64,000 nucleotides of DNA from Streptomyces sp. NBC_00490. GTDB taxonomy: Bacteria; Actinomycetota; Actinomycetes; Streptomycetales; Streptomycetaceae. Shown here piece after piece: positions 36,420 through 44,787 of this stretch (the stretch's first letter is position 1; the number at the start of each line of letters is the position of its first letter). Position numbers and translations under genes: made by a program. The notes under the pieces were generated by a model. The model did no database searches and had not been told where the DNA came from. It saw only the letters and a program-made list of their open reading frames with translations. Location of the stretch: assembly GCF_036013645.1 (NCBI RefSeq), contig NZ_CP107869.1, positions 9,734,001 through 9,798,000 on the forward strand. Direction: 5' to 3'.

Positions 36420-36950
36420 CAGTACGCAGGACGGTGCGGTGGTGGAGTTCCGAAGCCAGGGTTTTGCAGGACGGTGACGGGACTGACGACCGGACCGGGT
36501 GGCCCGCAGTGATCAGGGGCCGCCGTGAGCAGTAACCAGCAGTGAAGTCAGTGAGCGGTACCTCGGTGAAGGCGTCGGCTGCGGGCGCGCGCACCGGGAG
36601 GTTCGGCAGTGGGGTTCCAAGCCAGAGCAGACGCAAGACAGGCGAACGGGGCTGGCTGCCGAAGAGCGGTGCTGTCACAGGCCGCTGAGCAGGTCGCATT
36701 ACCAGCAGTACCCAGCAGTACGCAGTCCCCTGAGTAAGTGATTGATCCCAGAGGGAAAGAACGGAGGAATTGGACACCATCAGGATCGCCCGGACGGCTA
36801 GTGAGTCCGGGTACCGCAGGACATCGATAGTGAGGTGGTCTCCGGTCAGGCAACCGCGATCCCAGCATTCCCGGCAGCAGCTCGGCCGGGTGTGCGGTGA
36901 CAGAAGGCCGGCGCAGCAACAGGGCCGGCAGATGGTGTAGCAGTTCCTTC

Positions 36951-36980
36951 GGGCCCTGGCGCCGTACGGCGCCAGGGCCC
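36951..36980 (+). terminator. Terminator-like hairpin before the MerR-like gene
   Basis: GGGCCCTGGCGCC pairs with GGCGCCAGGGCCC around GTAC (whole 30 bases palindromic). Being upstream of, not after, the gene it may act as an attenuator. Confidence 0.7.
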
Positions 36981-37003
36981 TCCACGTGGTCCAGAGAGGT
37001 CAG

Positions 37004-37336
37004 ATGACAGCAGACGATTCGTACCGCCGACTCGACGATGACGACTACCCCGCCTACACCATGGGTCGGGCGGCCGAAATGCTAGGCACTACCCAGGGCT
37101 TCCTCCGCGCCATCGGAGACGCCCGCCTCATCACCCCGCTGCGCTCCGCGGGCGGACACCGCCGCTACTCCCGCTACCAGCTGCGCATCGCCGCACGCGC
37201 CCGCGAACTCGTCGACCAGGGGACCCCCATCGAGGCCGCCTGCCGCATCATCATCCTCGAAGACCAACTCGAAGAAGCCCAGCGCATCAACGCCGAATAC
37301 CGCCGCACCGCACCCCGGCACCCGGCCGACGCCTGA
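37004..37336 (+). CDS. MerR-like HTH regulator
   Basis: A 110-residue protein made mainly of a MerR-type winged helix: YTMGRAAEMLGTTQGFLRAIGDARLITPLRSAGGHRRYSRYQLRIAARARELVDQGTPIEAACRI (residues about 15-80) followed by a helix (ILEDQLEEAQRINAEYRR). It lacks the long effector domain and cysteines of metal sensors, so it resembles the short MerR-like regulators of Streptomyces. ATG 37004 follows GAGAGGT. It is preceded by the roughly 700-nt leader, implying regulation after transcription start. The hemolysin III gene begins 60 bases downstream. Confidence 0.87.
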   Translation: MTADDSYRRLDDDDYPAYTMGRAAEMLGTTQGFLRAIGDARLITPLRSAGGHRRYSRYQLRIAARARELVDQGTPIEAACRIIILEDQLEEAQRINAEYRRTAPRHPADA

Positions 37337-37396
37337 CCCGCCTCCACGGCGACAGCGCCGGACCGCACTCTCCCCCCAAATCAAGAATATGAGCGC

Positions 37397-38200
37397 ATGA
37401 TCGCCGACGATGCCCAGCAGCCGGTACACGGACGGGACTTCGAGTCCCGCCCCGGCACCCCGCCCGACACCCTGCCTACCCCCGCGACTGCTGGGCCTGC
37501 CGACGCGACCGACCGGCCAACCGCCGGTCAGACCGTCAGCAAGCTGGAAGGCGGGGTGGAGCGGGCGGCCGCTGCACTGAAGCCGAGGATGCGCGGCTGG
37601 CTGCACGCCGGCGTGTTCCCCCTGGCGTTGGCCGGGGGCATCGTCCTGATCGCCGTTTCACGCACCGGCGCGTCAGTGGCGGCCTGCTCGGTGTACGCGC
37701 TGTCGGCCTGTCTGCTGTTCGGTACCAGCGCGGTCTACCACCGCGGCACGTGGGGCCCGCGCGGGGAGGCGGTGCTCCGGCGGCTGGACCACGCCAACAT
37801 CTTCCTGATCATCGCCGGCACCTACACCCCGCTGGCGGTACTGCTGCTGCCCGGGAGTCAGCGGCTGGTGCTGTTGACCGTGGTGTGGGCGGGCGCCCTG
37901 GCAGGCATCGCTTTCCGCATCCTGTGGATCGGGGCTCCCCGCTGGCTGTACACCCCGTGCTACATCGCCCTGGGCTGGGTAGCCGTCTTCAACCTCCCCG
38001 ACTTCGCCCGCACCGGCGGCACCGCGGTAGTCGTACTCGTCACCGTCGGTGGTCTGCTCTACACCGCGGGCGCCGTCGTCTACGGACTCAAGCGCCCCGA
38101 CCCCTCACCGGCCTGGTTCGGCTTCCACGAGGTCTTCCACACCCTGACCATCGCCGCCTTCACCGCCCACTACACCGCCATCCTCCTCGCAGTCACGTGA
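37397..38200 (+). CDS. Hemolysin III / PAQR-family membrane protein
   Basis: A 267-residue protein. After about 65 hydrophilic residues (unusually long N-terminal extension) come seven membrane segments in the PAQR/TrhA order: LHAGVFPLALAGGIVLIAV, CSVYALSACLLFGTSAVYH, RLDHANIFLIIAGTYTPLAVLLL, LVLLTVVWAGALAGIAFRI and so on. The diagnostic conserved residues are present: SAVYHR, DHANIFLIIAGTYTP, and the final FHEVFHTLTIAAFTAHYTAI (HxxxH). Bacterial members are linked to membrane energetics and lipid homeostasis; haemolysis is a historical label. Probably independent of the preceding MerR-like gene, though close (60 bases). Confidence 0.88.
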   Translation: MIADDAQQPVHGRDFESRPGTPPDTLPTPATAGPADATDRPTAGQTVSKLEGGVERAAAALKPRMRGWLHAGVFPLALAGGIVLIAVSRTGASVAACSVYALSACLLFGTSAVYHRGTWGPRGEAVLRRLDHANIFLIIAGTYTPLAVLLLPGSQRLVLLTVVWAGALAGIAFRILWIGAPRWLYTPCYIALGWVAVFNLPDFARTGGTAVVVLVTVGGLLYTAGAVVYGLKRPDPSPAWFGFHEVFHTLTIAAFTAHYTAILLAVT

Positions 38201-38237
38201 CGGGGTCGGCGGGCAGACGCCGGGTCCGGGCGCACTT

Positions 38238-38810
38238 GTGAGTGAGCGTTCGTTGTCGTCAGCCTGGCTGTCTTCGTGGGCGAGTGCCGTCTCGGGCGCG
38301 CTGGGCGAGATGACGGACGAGTTCGAGAGCAAGCACGGATTCCCGCCCGGAAACAACCAGATCCGCCTGGCCGACCACGGCGATCAAGAAGCGGTGCGTG
38401 TTCTGCGCAGCGATGCCCGAGCGTCCGCAGACCTGGTCACCTTCTACGGCAGCATCGGCGAAGTCTCCTGGGAGGACGTCGGCAACGGCTACTTCATTGA
38501 TCCGCCGCGCGACGTCCTTGAGCACTTCGCGATTTACGGGGCCGTCCGGGTGGGCGATCACCAGGAGCCGTGCGGATTGGTGATTGGATCGGACGGAGGC
38601 GGCCTGTTCTACGTCGTGGGCCCTGAAGGCTCGGTCCACCGGACGCGGGCAGCCACGCGGGATGACGCTGAACTCGACACAGTGGCGGACGATCTGCGCC
38701 ACTTCCTAGGGTTGCTGGAGCGGTCTTTGGCCCGGTTCGTTGCCACGGGAGAACAATCCTCCGCCCCGGCATCGATTCTCATTTGGGAGCTCGTAACACC
38801 ACCTCGTTGA
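38238..38810 (+). CDS. SMI1/KNR4 (SUKH)-like protein
   Basis: A 190-residue soluble protein. DLVTFYGSIGEVSWEDVGNGYFIDPPRDVLEHF followed by CGLVIGSDGGGLFYVV and a long C-terminal helix matches the SUKH fold found in immunity proteins of polymorphic toxin systems; in bacteria such genes often stand alone as orphan immunity genes. No toxin is adjacent. GTG start at 38238; convergent with the beta-lactamase-fold gene. Confidence 0.65.
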   Translation: MSERSLSSAWLSSWASAVSGALGEMTDEFESKHGFPPGNNQIRLADHGDQEAVRVLRSDARASADLVTFYGSIGEVSWEDVGNGYFIDPPRDVLEHFAIYGAVRVGDHQEPCGLVIGSDGGGLFYVVGPEGSVHRTRAATRDDAELDTVADDLRHFLGLLERSLARFVATGEQSSAPASILIWELVTPPR

Positions 38811-38854
38811 GGTGTGCTGGTAGGCCGTGACCGCTCCGATTTCTGAGATGCGTG

Positions 38855-40003
38855 TCAGGCGTCCGCCGCGTACCGCCAGAACTCCCTGATGACCGGCGCA
38901 GGCGTCGGACCCATCGCTGCCACCTGAGTCAACAGGATGGTGACCGTACCCTTGGCCGGGACGATGTGCGCCGCTGTGCCAGTGCCGCCGACCCAGCCGT
39001 AGCGGCCGGGGACGTTCCACGGATTGGTCCGCTCGATGTCGACCGAGCCGCCGAAGCCCCAGCCTTGGCCCTCCAGGAACAGCCGGCCGATGTCGCGGTG
39101 CGCCGGATTCGTATGGTCGCTGGTCATCATGCGTACGGAGTCGGCCGACAGCACCCGGCGGCCGTGGGCCGCCACCCCACCGGCCAGCAGCATCCGGCAG
39201 AAGGCCAGCCAGTCGTCGGCGGTCGAGGCCAGCCCGCCGTTGCCGAGCGGCAGCGCGGGCGGACTGCTCCATTCGCCGTCCGGGCCGTCGGCGAGCTCCA
39301 GGCTGCCGTCGTCGCCTGGCCGGTAGAAGCTGGTGAACCGGTCCCGCTTGGCGGCCGGCACCTCGAAACCCGTGTCCACCATGCCCAGCGGTCCGAAGAT
39401 CCGCTCCGCCAGGAACGTAGGCAGCGGCTGCCCGGTGACCCGGGAAATCAGCACCCCCTGCAGTACGGAGCAGGTGTCGTACAGCCAGGCAGCGCCCGGC
39501 TGGTACAGCAGCGGGATGCGGCCGAGCGCCGCCATCCACTCGTCGGCCGGTGGGAAGTTGCTCGGCACCCGGCCGTCCTTTTGCACCGTGAACAACTCCT
39601 GCACCGCCGGCAGGGTGAAGTCGGAGGGGAATCCGTACCCGGCCTGGGAGGCCAGCACGTCGAATACGGTGATGGGCCGGTCGGCCGGCACAACGTCGTC
39701 CACCGGGCTCGCCGGTGTGCGTACGACCATCGGCTTCGCCACCTCCGGCAGCCACATGCCGATCGGGTCGTCCAGCGCGACCCTGCCCTCCTCCACGAGG
39801 ATCAGCAGTGCGGCGGCCGTGACGGACTTGGTGATCGAGGCGACCCGGAAGATGGAGTCCCTCGCCATCGGGGTGCCGTCACCGGCGTCCTGCGCGCCGA
39901 CGGCCACGGCCTCCACCTGGTCGCCCCGGGCCACGAGGCCAACCGCTCCCGGCAACGTACCGGCACCGACGTGGGCTTCGAGCAAGTCGAGCAGGGTAGT
40001 CAT
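38855..40003 (-). CDS. Serine hydrolase of the beta-lactamase/class C esterase family
   Basis: A 382-residue protein without signal peptide, so cytoplasmic. It contains the SxxK motif SITK (FRVASITKSVTAAALLILVEEG, near residue 56), a tyrosine motif LYDTCS in place of the usual YxN (near 175), and the region of the third motif YGWVGGTGTAAHIVPAKGTV. Family VIII carboxylesterases and D-aminopeptidase-like enzymes have this arrangement. I expect an ester or amide hydrolase rather than true beta-lactamase. Monocistronic, ATG at 40003. Confidence 0.87.
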   Translation of the reverse strand: MTTLLDLLEAHVGAGTLPGAVGLVARGDQVEAVAVGAQDAGDGTPMARDSIFRVASITKSVTAAALLILVEEGRVALDDPIGMWLPEVAKPMVVRTPASPVDDVVPADRPITVFDVLASQAGYGFPSDFTLPAVQELFTVQKDGRVPSNFPPADEWMAALGRIPLLYQPGAAWLYDTCSVLQGVLISRVTGQPLPTFLAERIFGPLGMVDTGFEVPAAKRDRFTSFYRPGDDGSLELADGPDGEWSSPPALPLGNGGLASTADDWLAFCRMLLAGGVAAHGRRVLSADSVRMMTSDHTNPAHRDIGRLFLEGQGWGFGGSVDIERTNPWNVPGRYGWVGGTGTAAHIVPAKGTVTILLTQVAAMGPTPAPVIREFWRYAADA

Positions 40004-40060
40004 GAGGCCGCCTCCCAGGAGATTGCTGTCGAGAGCTCAGACTCCCGCACGGGCCGGGAA

Positions 40061-40318
40061 TCATCGGCGTCGACAAGTGGGAGACGTTTTTTCCTCAGGC
40101 ATGGTGCCGTGCCATGGATCGTAGAGCGTAGCGGCGGGCGGTCGGCGGAAGGCCTCCTCGATCTCCGGGGACGCCCGGGCCAGAGTGCTGCCGTGACAAC
40201 CCCGCACGGCGATGCGGCCCTCGGCCCACCGGCCGGCCAGCGTCCGGTGGCCGTCCAGCTTCAACAGCGCAGCCCACCCCGCGGGCAGCGTCGGCGTGTT
40301 GTCCGGTACGGCGTGCAT
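40061..40318 (-). CDS. Small hypothetical protein
   Basis: An 85-residue protein starting MHAVPDNTPTLPAGWAALLK (an ATG at 40363 would add 15 residues). Contains LDGHRTLAGRWAEGR and GCHGSTLARASPEIEEAF. A related piece, VNDPALPAGWAVQLECDGDR, occurs as a fragment at about 52830-52930, which supports it being a real family. Function unknown. Confidence 0.5.
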   Translation of the reverse strand: MHAVPDNTPTLPAGWAALLKLDGHRTLAGRWAEGRIAVRGCHGSTLARASPEIEEAFRRPPAATLYDPWHGTMPEEKTSPTCRRR

Positions 40319-40639
40319 CGGCTTGGGCAGTGACCGGCCGGGGGATGGTGAGGGCGTGGCCACCCCCTTCCATCACCAGAACCGCCTCCCGGCAGGCCGC
40401 GCTTCAGGCGGCCTATGAGATTCGCGCGCTGGCTTGTTGACTACGGGTCGGACGGCACCTGGCTACCAGGCCTTGGCGCTCGACAGTCGGCTGGCCAATG
40501 GACGGCAGTCCCATGTTGTCGAAGAACGCTCGGTTCGGCGCTCGGCGGCCGCATTGACGAGACGACCGAAGCTCATCACTTCGACCTCACTGACTGGAAC
40601 AATGAAAGATCTTGCACACGTCACCGGGGAGATGCGGCT
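40319..40639. other. Gene-free interval
   Basis: About 320 bases with no supportable gene. An upstream extension of the following nucleotidyltransferase frame (from 40415) is possible but unlikely by composition. Confidence 0.45.
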
Positions 40640-41677
40640 GTGAAGGTCGGGCTGGCACGTTCCGCCGCGATCCAATGGGTTGCGCAATACGCCCGACCCG
40701 ATGCCGACTTCCGAGGGGCATACTTCAGCGGCTCGACCGTCGGGCTGCCGGACGACGCGGAGCTGTCGTCCTCCTCCGACGTCGACATCTTCGTCGTCAC
40801 CGCCCGGGAGGACCCACCGGCCAAGCCGGGGAAACTTCGCTTCCAGGACGCCCTGCTGGAAGTCAGCTACCTTCCCTGGACTGAACTCGCGTCCGCCGAC
40901 GACGTCCTGGCGTCCTACCACGTGGCCGGCAGTTTCCGCACTGGCGCGATCATCGATGACCCCACGGGCGAACTGCACAAACTGCAGGCACACATCTCGC
41001 GCCACTTCGCCGCACGGACTTGGGTCCGCCGCAGGTGCCAGGATGCCCGGCATCGGATCGAAACCCGCCTCGCCGCGATCGACACCTCGGCGCCGTTCCA
41101 CGAGCAGGTGCTCGCTTGGCTGTTCCCCACCGGCGTGACCTGCCACGTCCTCCTCGTCGCCGCCCTGCGCAACCCCACCATCCGCCTGCGCTACCTGGCC
41201 GCTCGCGAGGTCCTCACCGATTACGGCCACCTCAGCCTCTACCCGGAACTCTTGAACCTTCTCGGCTGTTCACAGCTACCCGCGCCGCGTGTCCAGCACC
41301 ATCTGCGTGAACTCGCCGCGACGTTCGACGCCACCGTCCAAGTGGCGCAGACCCCCTTCTTTTTCAGCAGCGACATCACGCCCGCCGCACGGCCGATCGC
41401 GATTGACGGAAGCCAGAGGCTCATCGACTCAGGCGACCACCACGAGGCTGTCTTCTGGATCATCGCGACCTTCGCCCGCTGCCACACCATCCTGGCAGCC
41501 GATGCCCCCCAGCTGCACAAAGCCCTCGCGCCAGCCTTCCAGGCAGCCGTCACCGATCTCGGAATCAGCTCCACCCATGACCTCATCCACCGGGCCGAAG
41601 AGGTGACTCGGTTCCTGCCCCGGCTCTGGCAGACCACCGAGGACATCCTGCGCAGCAACCCCAACATCACCGAATAG
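40640..41677 (+). CDS. Nucleotidyltransferase-fold protein
   Basis: A 345-residue soluble protein from GTG 40640 behind GGGGAG. GAYFSGSTVGLPDDAELSSSSDVDIFVVT contains the polymerase-beta-type signature (GS ... DxD), followed by a third acidic position in FQDALLEVSYLPW. The remaining 250 residues are helical (TWVRRRCQDARHRIETRLAAID, THDLIHRAEEVTRFLPRLWQ). Related domains occur in aminoglycoside nucleotidyltransferases and MNT-type antitoxins; helical C-termini can resemble HEPN/kanamycin-NTase bundles. Neither substrate nor toxin partner is evident. Confidence 0.72.
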   Translation: MKVGLARSAAIQWVAQYARPDADFRGAYFSGSTVGLPDDAELSSSSDVDIFVVTAREDPPAKPGKLRFQDALLEVSYLPWTELASADDVLASYHVAGSFRTGAIIDDPTGELHKLQAHISRHFAARTWVRRRCQDARHRIETRLAAIDTSAPFHEQVLAWLFPTGVTCHVLLVAALRNPTIRLRYLAAREVLTDYGHLSLYPELLNLLGCSQLPAPRVQHHLRELAATFDATVQVAQTPFFFSSDITPAARPIAIDGSQRLIDSGDHHEAVFWIIATFARCHTILAADAPQLHKALAPAFQAAVTDLGISSTHDLIHRAEEVTRFLPRLWQTTEDILRSNPNITE

Positions 41678-41873
41678 CAGAGGAAAGACATCAACCCAGC
41701 CACCGGCGGTGTCAGTTCGCATCGAAGTTTCACGGCTTGGCGATCGACGATTGCTGTCCGAAGTCGGATTCTGGTTCACTTCGTGCGATCGTGTACGTGG
41801 CGCGACTGTCGATCTCCTAGTGAAGCTGGCTGAGGTAGCCCGTGAACCGCGAGCGTCCTGAGGTGATCGCTGC

Positions 41874-42293
41874 GTGAGCCCGCCATCGCACGGCATGCTG
41901 CATCACCTTGAGCTGTGGGTGCCGGACATTCATCGCGCGGTCGCTTCTCTCGGCTGGCTGTTGGAAGCGCTGGGGTATGCCCTCTTCCAGAGCTGGGAAG
42001 GCGGACGCAGCTGGCGGCTCGGGGCGACCTACCTGGTCATCGAGCAGTCGTCGGCCCTCACCGCCGCAGACCACGATCGCCTGCGCCCAGGGCTGAACCA
42101 CCTGGCCTTCCACGTCGAAGACGCCGCCACGGTCGAGAAGCTGGTCGCCAACGCCGCTGGGCACGGCTGGCACCTGATGTTTCCCGAGCGGCATCCCTAC
42201 GCGGGCGGGGGACAGCACTATGCCGCCTACCTCGAGAACGACGACGGCTTCGAAGTCGAACTTGTCGCGATCAACTCACCTGAACGAAACTGA
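41874..42293 (+). CDS. VOC-superfamily protein
   Basis: A 139-residue protein: MLHHLELWVPDIHRAVASLGWLLEALGY opens the first module, LNHLAFHVEDAATVEKLVANAAGHGWHL the second, and AAYLENDDGFEVELVAI the end with the metal-ligand Glu; His at LHHLEL and LNHLAF complete a typical metal site. Fosfomycin/bleomycin-type or dioxygenase-like; unknown substrate. GTG 41874 or ATG 41895 as start. Confidence 0.83.
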   Translation: MSPPSHGMLHHLELWVPDIHRAVASLGWLLEALGYALFQSWEGGRSWRLGATYLVIEQSSALTAADHDRLRPGLNHLAFHVEDAATVEKLVANAAGHGWHLMFPERHPYAGGGQHYAAYLENDDGFEVELVAINSPERN

Positions 42294-42299
42294 GATCGA

Positions 42300-42579
42300 C
42301 AGGGTCGGCAGCCGCCCCGACGAGGGCAGCACCGGCTTCCATGCCGACGTGGTCGCCCAGGGCGAGACGGCCTACGTCTTCTACTTCGCCCGTCCGGGCC
42401 GCGTGGCCCCGGTCACCGACGATGGCGGAATCTACGCCACCCGCCGCTCCTTCCTCCCGGTCGTCGACGGCGGGCTGCTCTGCGACCGCGGCGAGCCTGT
42501 ACGGCTCTATCTGAATCCTGAGTCCCGGGCGGTCGGTGCAACGCCTCCGTCCGTCGCCACCGACAGCAAAGGAACTTGA
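42300..42579 (+). pseudogene. C-terminal remnant of a secreted or GH43-like hydrolase
   Basis: The frame reads GSTGFHADVVAQGETAYVFY, YATRRSFLPVV and LLCDRGEPVRLYL, the kind of C-terminal blade found in GH43-like/hypothetical glycosidases of Streptomyces. The catalytic part is absent; the frame begins inside the previous VOC gene's end. Confidence 0.45.
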
Positions 42580-42586
42580 ACGACAC

Positions 42587-43558
42587 ATGCGTTATCGCGA
42601 ACTCGGCCGTACCGGACTGAACGTTTCTGAAATCGGCTACGGAGCCTGGGGGTTGGGCCAGGGGGCGTGGGTCGGCGCCGACGACGACTCCGGCGTCCGT
42701 GCCCTGCACCGGGCCCTCGACCTGGGCGTCAACTTCATCGACACCGCCCGAGGGTACGACCGCAGCGAACGCGTCGTCGGCCGTGCGCTCAGGGAGCTCC
42801 CGGGCGGCGGCGACGGTGTGTACGTCGCGACGAAGGCCGGGCCCCGTGTCCCGGTTCCGCTGGAGTCCAGCGGACTCGACGTCACGGAGACGTTCCCCGG
42901 CTGGCATCTGCGCGAGAGCGTGGAGACCAGTCTGCGCGAACTGGGCCGGGATCACGTCGACTTGCTTCAGCTGCATACCTGGGAGGACGAGTGGACCGGC
43001 CGCGGCGACCTCTTGCAGACTGTTGACGCCCTCAAACAGGAGGGCAAGATCAGGTTCTTCGGGATCTCCGTCAAGGACCACCAGCCCGACAGCGTGCTCA
43101 CCGTGCTGCGGACCGGGGTGCTGGACACGGTCCAGGTCATCTACAACATCTTCGAACAGGCCCCGTCGGACGCGCTGTTGCCGGCCTGCGAGGAGTACGG
43201 CGTAGGCGTGATCGGACGGGTCGTCCTCGACGAGGGCGCTCTGACGGGCTCGGTCCGCTCGGGGGTCACCTTCCCCGAGGGGGACTGGCGCAACTGGTAC
43301 TTCCGGGAGGACCGGCCCGCCCAGGTCGAGAAGCGGGTGGACGCTCTCCTTGCCGATCTGGGAATCGCCGTCGAGGAACTCCCGTCCACCGCCCTGCGGT
43401 TCGCGCTCGCCGGGCCGGCGGTCTCCACCGTGATCGTCGGGATGCGGTCGCTGACGAACGTGGAACGCAACGCGGCGGTCGCCGAGGAACCTCCGCTGTC
43501 CCCCGAGCAGCTCGCGCTGCTGTCCGGGCACCGCTGGCAGAAGAACTTCTACAGCTGA
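42587..43558 (+). CDS. Aldo/keto reductase
   Basis: A 323-residue TIM-barrel reductase. MRYRELGRTGLNVSEIGYGAWGLG opening, catalytic Asp-Tyr of NFIDTARGYDRSERVVGRAL (D near 51, Y near 56), VYVATKAGP (Lys), and DHVDLLQLHTWED (His), with C-terminal FALAGPAVSTVIVGMRSLTNVERN for NADP(H). Substrate unknown. The nearest ribosome-like site (AAAGGA) is 13 bases from the ATG. It lies alone on this strand, opposite another reductase group. Confidence 0.9.
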   Translation: MRYRELGRTGLNVSEIGYGAWGLGQGAWVGADDDSGVRALHRALDLGVNFIDTARGYDRSERVVGRALRELPGGGDGVYVATKAGPRVPVPLESSGLDVTETFPGWHLRESVETSLRELGRDHVDLLQLHTWEDEWTGRGDLLQTVDALKQEGKIRFFGISVKDHQPDSVLTVLRTGVLDTVQVIYNIFEQAPSDALLPACEEYGVGVIGRVVLDEGALTGSVRSGVTFPEGDWRNWYFREDRPAQVEKRVDALLADLGIAVEELPSTALRFALAGPAVSTVIVGMRSLTNVERNAAVAEEPPLSPEQLALLSGHRWQKNFYS

Positions 43559-43897
43559 GCCGGTCTCGGGGCGACATCAGTTGCCGGTCGAGGTCATGAC
43601 GGTCGGCCGTACGCAGCGGCGTCGTGCGGTCGATCAGGGGCAGCGCGACACGTCGCAGCCATGTGTCTACTTCGGTGTCGGCGTCCGGTCGTCGCGGCGG
43701 AGAGGGAGGCCGTCGGGATGGCGGACCGCAGTGAGGACGGTGAGCAGCCCGCCAGGCCGGTCGCGCTCAAAGCGGCGATTGCGGTCAGCATCGCGCCGCG
43801 CAGCACGGTGCGCCAGCCCCGTGGCTCCTGGTGAACCATGGAAGCCAGGCGGGTGCCCCGGGCATTCGCTTGAGGGCACCCGCAGCCGGTGAGGCGT
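43559..43897. other. Gene-free interval between convergent reductases
   Basis: A minus-strand frame (43594-43839) contains LTAIAALSATGLAGC, like a lipoprotein signal, but the rest has no coding character and the reading frame changes; treated as decayed or spurious. Confidence 0.35.
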
Positions 43898-44749
43898 TCA
43901 GCTGTCGAGGCGGTGCCTTGCGAGCCTGGTCACCATCTCGGGGTCGTGGTGGTCGAAGAACAGGGAGCTGCCGGTGTCGAGGGTGGCGATCTGGGCCATC
44001 TGTTCGTCGGTGAGCTCGAAGTCGAAGACGTCGATGTTCTCGGCCATGCGCTCGGTACGTACGGACTTGGGGATGGCGACGACGCCGCGCTGGGTGAGCC
44101 AGCGCAGAACGACCTGGGCGACTGACTTGTCGTATGCCTTCCCGATCTCGGCGAGCAGCGGGTTGGTGAACAGGTCGTTCCTGCCTTCGGCGAAGCCGCC
44201 CCAGGACTGGATCCGCACCCCGTGCTCGCGCATGAGGTCCTGGTAGTCGGCGCGCTGGAAGAAGGGGTGGGTCTCGATCTGGTTGACCTGCGGGGTGATC
44301 TCGTTGTTGATGATCAGGTCGATCAGCCGGTCGGGGTAGAAGTTGGCGACCCCGATCGCCTTCGTCAGGCCTTCGTGGTTGAAGGCCTCCATGGCGCGCC
44401 ACTGGCCGTAGACGTCGCCGAAGGGCTGGTGCATCAGGTACAGGTCGAGATGGTCCAGGCCCAGCTTGTTCAGGGACGTCTCGAACGCGCGGCGGGTGTT
44501 GTCCTCGGCGGGGGCGTCCTGGACCCACAACTTGGTGGTGACGAACAGTTCCTCGCGCGGGATGCCGCTGGACCTGATGGCGCGGCCGACGGCTTCCTCG
44601 TTGCCGTAGGCGGCGGCGGTGTCCAGCAGGCGGTAGCCGGCGGCCAGTGCCTCGGAGACGGCGCGCTCGGTGTCCGCGGCGGGGATCTGGTAGACGCCGA
44701 AGCCGAGGATCGGCATCTCGACGCCGTTGTTGAGGGTGACGGTCTGCAT
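43898..44749 (-). CDS. Aldo/keto reductase (2,5-diketo-gluconate-reductase-like)
   Basis: A 283-residue enzyme of the DkgA/AKR5 type: [36 protein letters not shown] (catalytic D and Y), [11 protein letters not shown] (K), [10 protein letters not shown] (H), and [27 protein letters not shown] for cofactor. Reduces aldehydes or ketones with NADPH. ATG at 44749 behind AAGGA. Third gene of a same-strand cluster with the alcohol dehydrogenase (38 bases upstream) and another reductase. Confidence 0.92.
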   Translation of the reverse strand: MQTVTLNNGVEMPILGFGVYQIPAADTERAVSEALAAGYRLLDTAAAYGNEEAVGRAIRSSGIPREELFVTTKLWVQDAPAEDNTRRAFETSLNKLGLDHLDLYLMHQPFGDVYGQWRAMEAFNHEGLTKAIGVANFYPDRLIDLIINNEITPQVNQIETHPFFQRADYQDLMREHGVRIQSWGGFAEGRNDLFTNPLLAEIGKAYDKSVAQVVLRWLTQRGVVAIPKSVRTERMAENIDVFDFELTDEQMAQIATLDTGSSLFFDHHDPEMVTRLARHRLDS

Positions 44750-44787
44750 GAGCGGGAAGTCCTTCGCTGGAGGCCGGGGACCGGTGG

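Larger units (their letters stand above)
36304..37003 (+). other. Long structured leader (copy B) of the MerR-like gene
   Basis: About 700 bases, aligning block by block with 4507-5245 (see there). It begins with a promoter-like pair, contains many GCAGTA motifs and a 15-bp tandem repeat, and ends in a perfect 30-base palindrome 24 bases before the ATG of the MerR-like gene. Internal GGCCGGC-type hairpins around 36907-36930 are also shared. The position suggests control by transcription attenuation or a regulatory RNA. Confidence 0.7.

Noticed and set aside
43594..43839. Lipoprotein-like frame (LTAIAALSATGLAGC)
   Set aside because: After the lipobox the frame has no coding character and another frame becomes more protein-like; no ribosome site.
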